Below are positions 6,101-10,069 of a stretch of 10,069 nucleotides of DNA, in pieces. The DNA is taken from positions 1-10,069 of the forward strand of contig JAESTI010000274.1 in NCBI GenBank assembly GCA_016763665.1, written 5' to 3'. The notes beneath the pieces were generated by a model. The model saw nothing but the letters and a program-made list of their open reading frames with translations. It was not told the DNA's origin and made no database searches. Both the position numbers and the translations under genes were made by a program. Each line of letters opens with the position of its first letter. The first letter of the stretch is position 1. The DNA comes from Bacteroidia bacterium. Lineage in GTDB: Bacteria > Bacteroidota > Bacteroidia > Flavobacteriales > NORP286.

Positions 6101-7238
6101 GTGGATTTTCAGGATTCAGCTGATTGTAAAACTCATGAGACCTTAAAAAAAGCTCATTGGCATGTGAGTTCAATACATTGTTCAAGTTCTGCTTGAACTT
6201 ATCTTTCTCTCCCCGGTAAAATTGTTTTTTCTCTTCACTGACAGATTTATACCAACCATCATACAATATGATCTCATCATCAGGTAACTCTTCTCTAAGA
6301 ATTCCACCTACCATACTGTAATGCCTCAAATCCATTTGTTCATTACCCTTATCAGCAACCAACCAAATCTTTTTCAAAGCATGCTGCAATACTGGAAGTA
6401 CATCTGTATTTATCACATTTAAGTCATTCAACATTCGTTGAGCAAGGCGGGTTGTTATTTGGTTGCCACTTAGAACGGCTGGTTCGGTTATTGCCTGCAT
6501 GATCTCACTTCTTGTCAATCGGGGAACAAAATATTGGTTCTCCCCTATCAACTCCGCCAACCTTCTAAATGCAGGCGCATTGCCAATATAGTCCGAGCGC
6601 ATCGTGCAAACTATATAAATAGGAAGACCTTGCTCTTTAGCGATCTTTGCAGTTTCAATTAGAAGGTTTACAATTATCTGGGCAGTTTCAGAAGGATGTG
6701 CAGTCTCTCTATCGAAGTTTTCCTTATTGGTAAAAAACTCCTCGAATTGGTCTACTACTAATAGTAAATTGGCAGCTTTTTTCTTCTGTTCACTACTTGG
6801 ATCAGCATAATACCAACTAGAATTTTTATAAATGTCTGCTAATGCCGAATATCCTAGTTTTAAACTTGTTTCAACATTTTCTTGCTCCAGGTTTAGTTGT
6901 TCGGCTAAACATGCAGTCATGTTTTGAAGTGGGTCGTTGCCCGGGCGAAATACTGCAATTTTCCAATTATTGAATTTAGTTTTGAAGAACCCTGCTCGGA
7001 TATTAGGGATCAAGCCTGCATAGACCAATGAAGACTTTCCATCACCAGAAGCCCCGGTAACCATTAGGAACTTCTTTTGCTCAAGCTCCACTTTCATCTT
7101 ATCAATGTGGCTATCTCTTCCTTTAAAATAAAGGGATTCATGCTCGTTAAAAGGGCGTAAGCCGGGGTATGGGCATGCCACAACTTGCTCAGATTTCTCA
7201 GATTGCACAGATTCTTCTGATGTTACTTCCAATTCCAA
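3117..7238 (-). CDS. nSTAND1-type ATPase with one transmembrane helix and 16 WD40 repeats
   Basis: This is a 1373-residue protein. Residues 22-40 (CPYPGLRPFNEHESLYFKG) are the entry motif of nSTAND1 ATPases. Walker A is GASGDGKSS at 62-70 (K68), Walker B is LLLVVDQFEEFF at 158-169 (D163, E166), and VCTMRSDY at 210-217 is the sensor-1-like strand. LPVLQHALKKIW at 281-292 and DITHEALIRNW at 463-473 are the conserved helical motifs that follow. RQRRIRK precedes a single membrane helix at about 592-613. Residues 676-1346 hold 16 WD40 repeats of about 41 residues, and a short tail ends in KEVYGILD. STAND proteins are nucleotide-driven switches in which the repeats sense and the ATPase oligomerises; in bacteria many act in conflict or signalling. 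No effector domain is visible at the N-terminus. The frame has no ATG before residue 48 and an upstream TAA at 7256-7254, so the start must be non-ATG: TTG at 7238 or 7232. Such proteins are often labelled Hat/HatR carbon uptake, which nothing here supports. Confidence 0.93.
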   Translation of the reverse strand: MELEVTSEESVQSEKSEQVVACPYPGLRPFNEHESLYFKGRDSHIDKMKVELEQKKFLMVTGASGDGKSSLVYAGLIPNIRAGFFKTKFNNWKIAVFRPGNDPLQNMTACLAEQLNLEQENVETSLKLGYSALADIYKNSSWYYADPSSEQKKKAANLLLVVDQFEEFFTNKENFDRETAHPSETAQIIVNLLIETAKIAKEQGLPIYIVCTMRSDYIGNAPAFRRLAELIGENQYFVPRLTRSEIMQAITEPAVLSGNQITTRLAQRMLNDLNVINTDVLPVLQHALKKIWLVADKGNEQMDLRHYSMVGGILREELPDDEIILYDGWYKSVSEEKKQFYRGEKDKFKQNLNNVLNSHANELFLRSHEFYNQLNPENPLTEDELRYIIKTAFKCLTKIDDSKAVRNRMTLGEICEVIGDKYEESMVIVLINVFRETNNTMIYPFINKDDPATIELSKDSLLDITHEALIRNWNMLSNWTKEEHDSVMNFKEVQSQVYRWAVADESKDLLLTVGAYNHFNSWHEKQQPNNAWIERYLEDDIYKSDGITLQKIIDEDSAEDEIDPSKVGDLLNDFLEQSNQNILRQRRIRKQVITAISSLLAITVIAFIWAMLLKNDMAKSAHAHKIASKAAMASETDPTLSFRLAEASYDIHPTDLSRQVIMAAYSKTPLYYSLIEHKGGGINKVRFSPDGNFILTEPWLAKFQLSDKNGKEIFSRDFPTNTVFKHESVVFSPDGKYVLAVDSNNTAVLLNLEGKKIAVYKGHKNKVNSIYMSVDGEYVVTASDDKTIKLWHYTGKELMTFYGHKDIVRIAKFSPNGDVIASASNDNTVRVWDLKGDQLNIMTGLKFGMKYDINFSPSGEYLTATSYDYNGRIWDFRQNKITLLVGHLDVIWSAYFSPDSKYILTSSIDNTARLWDLKGNEIQIYKGHTAKLWVAKFSSDGNMIITVSDDCTAKIWNRNGQELQTLKGHTSQLFDADFSPDNKYVVTGAYDNTVRTWMIHPKESPQLLGHYSWVEDCIFSPNGRFIATTGYDKTAKLWDKNGYLLHVLKGHTHYNVGRVYFTTNGETILTVCGDETLKLWNLQGDNIRTFRGHKGSVSRASISSDGKFILARSSFFDYKESILWDINGSILKKFEHSSMSIFSPISNLFVLEYPDSALCFYELVGSEPPNPIRKLAEFKFPKGEYGMAAFSPDGKFFALKGEEFTISLFEIDYQPVYKIEFVKQMKGHHNTIKSLSFSKDSKYFITASDDKTAILWNTKGEKIKVLKGHSDLVNDASFSPDGKHIITCSYDFTLRLWDLQGNELQVYPIHSAAVVRVNFSPDGKYILSASNDQTARLIPWRVEDVLDKINVEKVRGEVWELSEKDKEVYGILD
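3201..5213 (-). repeat. Sixteen WD40 repeats of the complete STAND protein
   Basis: The coding DNA repeats with a period of about 123 bp (41 residues) around the pattern GH-x-FSPDGKYI-x-T-S-DxT-x-LWD-x-G. I count 16 units. Units 1, 2, 11, 12 and 13 are degenerate, and unit 8 replaces the usual WDxxG by TWMIHPKES. The final unit ends in LIPWRVEDVL. Sixteen blades would form two propellers. This is protein-domain repetition, not a DNA repeat element. Confidence 0.85.
5400..5465 (-). other. Coding segment for the single transmembrane helix of the complete STAND protein
   Basis: Residues about 592-613 (VITAISSLLAITVIAFIWAM) form one uninterrupted hydrophobic helix. It is preceded by the strongly basic RQRRIRKQ and followed by LLKNDMAKSAHAHK. 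The positive-inside rule places the ATPase in the cytoplasm and the WD40 repeats in the periplasm, although the basic residues after the helix make this less than certain. Confidence 0.7.
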
Positions 7239-7375
7239 GTTTTGAATTACAAATTACGAATGCTTACGAATGAACAAATCAATACGAATATACTAATGCA
7301 CGACTACGAGATTTAACTAATCCTTACTCAAAAACAATATAGGCAAATTAGAGGAAATTTGTAAATCAGGAATAG
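7239..7375. other. Spacer between the two STAND-WD40 genes, with ACGAAT words
   Basis: This 137-bp spacer has no coding sequence. ACGAAT occurs three times between about 7253 and 7290, together with actaat, as in the tract after the downstream gene. No exact TAnnTTTG box, no hairpin terminator and no ATG for the downstream gene are visible on the minus strand. The two genes may therefore be read on one transcript, with unusual initiation of the second. Confidence 0.5.
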
Positions 7376-10069
7376 TTAATCCAAAATGCCGTAGACTTCT
7401 TTATCTTTCTCACTTAATTGCCAAACTTCCCCGCAGACCTTTTCCTCATTTACCTTTTGTAACACATCTTCTACACGCCAAAGCGTCAATCGTGCAGTAT
7501 TATCATTTGAAGATGTTAGGATATATTTGTCATCATTTGCAAATGAGGCGGTCCAAACAGCAGCTGTATGTCCTTTAATCACTTGCAGCTCATCCCCTTC
7601 AACATTCCAAACCCTTGCAGTGTAATCTATTGAAGCTGTTGTAATATATTTACTATCCGAAGAAAAATTCAGATCATTGATGCGGGCGTTATGGCCTCTT
7701 AAAACACCTACTTGATTACCGTTAATATCCCAAACTCTTATATTGTTATCATATCCACCTGTTGCAATTAGCGAGTCATTGGGTGAAAATTTAGCAACTA
7801 ATAAAGGTGCGGTATGCCCAGATAAGGTCCTTAGGCAAACACCAGTATTATTCCAAAGTTTAATAGTACCATCACTTGATGTTGTTAATATGTATTTCAT
7901 ATTTGAGGAATAAGAAATAAGATTGATCACTTCATTACTATCTTGGAATTCATGCAATACTGCAAAATCCATATTATAAATTTTTACAATGCTGTCAATA
8001 TGGGCTATAATAATATATTTACTATCCGATGAAAAACACCCATCAAACCCATCAAATTCATGGATTTTATTTCCAGAGACATTCCAAATTTTGATTTTAT
8101 TATTAGAATTTTCTTTAGTCATGATATAGTTTCCATTACTTGAAAAACCTGCACTAGTAGTTCTCTTACCTACTCTTAGATCTGCCAATTCATTTCCATT
8201 CCGATCCCAAATACGACAATTTTCACCAGCAGTAATAATATAGTTCCCATCACTAGAAAATTGAGCATCATCCAAAAAACGTGAATGACCTTTTAAGGTT
8301 GTTAATAATCTCCCAGTATGATCCCATAGCATTGCTGTACGGTCAAAAGAGGCTGTTAGTATAAATTTACCATTAGGCGATGTTCTTGCTTTTCTGACAT
8401 AATGAAGATGCCCGATTAAAACTTGCTTAATATCCTCTTCTATTACCCATTTTCTAACAGTTTGGTCGCAAGAAGCAGTAACTATGCTCCTGCTATCAGG
8501 AGAAAAATCAGCTTGTATTACCTGTAGCTTATGCCCAAGAAGAGTATAAAGTTCATTGCCTTGAGTGTCCCAAACTTTTACTGTGTTATCATTGGAATGT
8601 GTTAAGATCATCTTACTATCCAAGGAAAATTTTGCGCCCCAAACTGCCGCTGTATGATTTTTCAATTCGTTCAATAATTTACCCTTCATATCCCATACTT
8701 GTGCTAAATTCCCACTCCAGTTAGTGGTGACAATAAGTTCTCCATTTGATGAAATGTCCACCGAGAATATAGAAGGATAATTATGTTCTAAAATTCTCAA
8801 TAATTTACCATGGGAATTCCAAATTCTGGCTGTACTATCGCCCGCAACCGTTATAATGTATTTTTCATCATCAGAGAAATCAGCTTCCCAGACTGCTGTT
8901 TTGTGGCCTGATAATCGATTAATGATTTTCCCATTTATATCCCATAAGATAGCAGTACTATCTGCTGAACAAGTAATAATATAATTTTGAGCGGGAGAAA
9001 ATTTTGTATGTAAAATCAAGTCATTATGACCTATTAACTCACATTTCAATGTGTTATCAAGACTCCACAATCTTCCAATATTATCTCTTGTAATAGTAAG
9101 TATATAGTTTCCATCTGGAGAAAAACAATTCGAAATGATCACCCCACCGTTTGGCTTAAATGTCTTTAACTGTTTTCCATTTAAATCCCATATTCCTACA
9201 GTACTGTCTAATGAGGCAGCAATTATATATTTTGAATCGGGAGAAAAATTAACCAAGTCATGATTTCCACGATTAAAACGAGGAAAAGGAACATTATTGA
9301 TTACGGTCACTATATATCCATTTAAATCCCCTATTACAGCTGTATTATCTCCACCTCCTGTTGAAACAACATATTGACCATTTGGAGAGAATTTTGCAGT
9401 ATTCCGACAAGCCCCCTTCTCATCATACAAGGTATAAAAAGGAGGATTTGAAAAAGCAGATAATATCATTTGTTTAGCAAATTTTCCAGGATATATATTA
9501 TAGGCCTGTTCTGCCAAGCGAAATGCTAACGTGGGATCAGTTTCAAGGTTCATATATGCTTTGGTTGCAAGCTCATTTGATTTGGCAACTGTTGCAATTT
9601 TACTTTTTAATTGTAATGCTTCCTGCCTTTTTACAAACGCCCAAATAAAAGCAATTACCGCTATCACTAACAAAGAAGATATGGTGGTTATAACTTGTTT
9701 TCGTATTCTTTTTTGTCGTAATATATTATGGTTGCTTTGGTCAAGGAAGTCACTCAATAAATCTCCAACCTTTGATGGATCTATTTCATCTTCTGTAGAA
9801 TCCTCATCAATGATCTTTTGTAATGTTATTCCGTCTGATTTATAAATGTCATTGTCCAAATAACGCTCGATCCATGCATTGTTGGGTTGCTGTTTTTCGT
9901 GCCAGCTATCAAAATGGTTGTAAGCACCGACAGTTAACAATAAGTCTTTACTTTCATCAGCAACTGCCCACCTGAATACCTGGGATTGTATCTCCTTGAA
10001 ATTCATTACACTTTCATGCTCTTCTTTGGTCCAACTTGATAACATGCTCCAATTTCTGATAAGTGCTTC
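7376..10069 (-). CDS. Second nSTAND-type protein with WD40 repeats; 5' part beyond the right edge
   Basis: The frame is open at the window edge. The 898 visible codons or so begin with EALIRNWSML, which equals residues 467-476 of the neighbouring paralog, so the P-loop ATPase domain should lie outside the window and the methionine at 10045 is internal, not the start. The visible part has the post-ATPase linker, a basic stretch (RQKRIRK), one membrane helix (about 9630-9697), a DPTLAFRLAEQAYNIYP segment, 16 WD40 repeats and the tail KEVYGILD. From the internal methionine to the end of the membrane helix it is about 89% identical to the paralog (15 differences in 136 residues by eye), while the WD40 repeats are far more divergent. 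It is transcribed just upstream of the paralog in a tandem pair. Presumed function is the same kind of membrane-bound STAND switch with a different ligand. Confidence 0.92.
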   Translation of the reverse strand, partial: EALIRNWSMLSSWTKEEHESVMNFKEIQSQVFRWAVADESKDLLLTVGAYNHFDSWHEKQQPNNAWIERYLDNDIYKSDGITLQKIIDEDSTEDEIDPSKVGDLLSDFLDQSNHNILRQKRIRKQVITTISSLLVIAVIAFIWAFVKRQEALQLKSKIATVAKSNELATKAYMNLETDPTLAFRLAEQAYNIYPGKFAKQMILSAFSNPPFYTLYDEKGACRNTAKFSPNGQYVVSTGGGDNTAVIGDLNGYIVTVINNVPFPRFNRGNHDLVNFSPDSKYIIAASLDSTVGIWDLNGKQLKTFKPNGGVIISNCFSPDGNYILTITRDNIGRLWSLDNTLKCELIGHNDLILHTKFSPAQNYIITCSADSTAILWDINGKIINRLSGHKTAVWEADFSDDEKYIITVAGDSTARIWNSHGKLLRILEHNYPSIFSVDISSNGELIVTTNWSGNLAQVWDMKGKLLNELKNHTAAVWGAKFSLDSKMILTHSNDNTVKVWDTQGNELYTLLGHKLQVIQADFSPDSRSIVTASCDQTVRKWVIEEDIKQVLIGHLHYVRKARTSPNGKFILTASFDRTAMLWDHTGRLLTTLKGHSRFLDDAQFSSDGNYIITAGENCRIWDRNGNELADLRVGKRTTSAGFSSNGNYIMTKENSNNKIKIWNVSGNKIHEFDGFDGCFSSDSKYIIIAHIDSIVKIYNMDFAVLHEFQDSNEVINLISYSSNMKYILTTSSDGTIKLWNNTGVCLRTLSGHTAPLLVAKFSPNDSLIATGGYDNNIRVWDINGNQVGVLRGHNARINDLNFSSDSKYITTASIDYTARVWNVEGDELQVIKGHTAAVWTASFANDDKYILTSSNDNTARLTLWRVEDVLQKVNEEKVCGEVWQLSEKDKEVYGILD
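7460..9433 (-). repeat. Sixteen WD40 repeats of the second STAND protein
   Basis: About 16 units of roughly 41 residues share the pattern FSPDSKYI-x-T-S-DxT-x-WD-x-G-x-GH. Unit 8 again lacks the WDxxG turn (RKWVIEEDIKQVLIGH), at the same place as in the paralog, and the last unit ends LTLWRVEDVL. Units 10-12 are shortened and degenerate. The two arrays therefore share the same register, and neither has gained or lost whole blades since duplication. Confidence 0.8.
9629..10069 (-). repeat. Near-identical duplicated block (matches about 5400-5840)
   Basis: The coding DNA for the linker and membrane helix is highly conserved with the block about 4229 bp to the left. Long runs are identical, such as those around aataacgctcgatccatgca and agttaacaataa. 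The similarity continues to the right edge, so the full length of the duplicated block is unknown. It marks a gene duplication, possibly kept alike by gene conversion. Confidence 0.85.

Noticed and set aside
4202..6123. Three plus-strand frames (about 4202-4405, 5323-5616, 5923-6123) antisense to the STAND-WD40 gene
   Set aside because: They are mirror frames of a well-supported coding sequence. Their products are low-complexity and match no family, and none has an independent start signal.
3117..7238. Carbon-uptake (Hat/HatR) function for the STAND-WD40 proteins
   Set aside because: This is a common automatic label for such architectures. Nothing in the domains or neighbours points to carbon transport.
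3201..9433. Regularly repeated DNA of about 123-bp period, considered as a CRISPR array or DNA satellite
   Set aside because: The repeats are in frame, degenerate and encode WD40 blades. There is no constant 25-45 bp repeat with unique spacers.
9531..9845. Plus-strand frame antisense to the second STAND gene
   Set aside because: It resembles the plus-strand frame at 5323-5616 only because the sense genes are duplicated. It is a shadow of the membrane helix and linker coding region.
10018..10045. ATG at 10045 as the start of the second STAND protein
   Set aside because: The frame continues open to the window edge, and the eight codons upstream encode EALIRNWS, matching the paralog at the same place. 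The methionine is internal.

Overview
The window is AT-rich, every recognisable gene lies on the minus strand, and the spacing and promoter-like signals suggest a Bacteroidota genome. The supporting signs are TAnnTTTG/TTG promoter-like boxes, weak or absent Shine-Dalgarno sequences, a Bacteroidota-style double-glycine leader (MKKLSLNEMEKVEGG), very large nSTAND-WD40 proteins, and spacers filled with short repeated words such as ACGAAT and ATCAGT. No finer taxonomic placement is supported.

Read in the direction of transcription (right to left), the right two thirds (3117 to the window edge) hold two tandem paralogous genes for giant regulatory ATPases. Each has a cytoplasmic STAND-type P-loop ATPase, one transmembrane helix and 16 WD40 repeats. 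The copy at 3117-7238 is complete but has no ATG and appears to start at TTG. The copy at 7376->10069 is cut by the window edge, so only its linker, membrane helix and WD40 part are visible. The linker and membrane helix are almost identical between the two copies while the WD40 repeats have diverged strongly, as expected if the signalling half is conserved and the sensor half is diversifying.

The left third holds a small peptide-secretion locus. It has a previously uncalled 44-residue precursor peptide (2585-2719) with a double-glycine leader and a four-cysteine core, followed by its own intrinsic terminator. Next come an orphan membrane protein of about five helices (1653-2312) and, 14 bp further on, a membrane-anchored thioredoxin-like protein with a CDEC motif (1123-1638). 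Last is the N-terminal 286 residues of a C39-peptidase ABC exporter (<1-859), whose cysteine-histidine-aspartate triad is intact. The simplest model is that the C39 domain cleaves the leader after GG and exports the core, and that the thioredoxin-like protein handles its cysteines outside the inner membrane. The ATPase half of the exporter and any HlyD-type adaptor would lie beyond the left edge.

The spacers (860-1122, 2313-2584, 2720-3116, 7239-7375) contain hairpins, a strong terminator, candidate promoters and word-type repeats. No RNA gene, insertion sequence or CRISPR array was seen.
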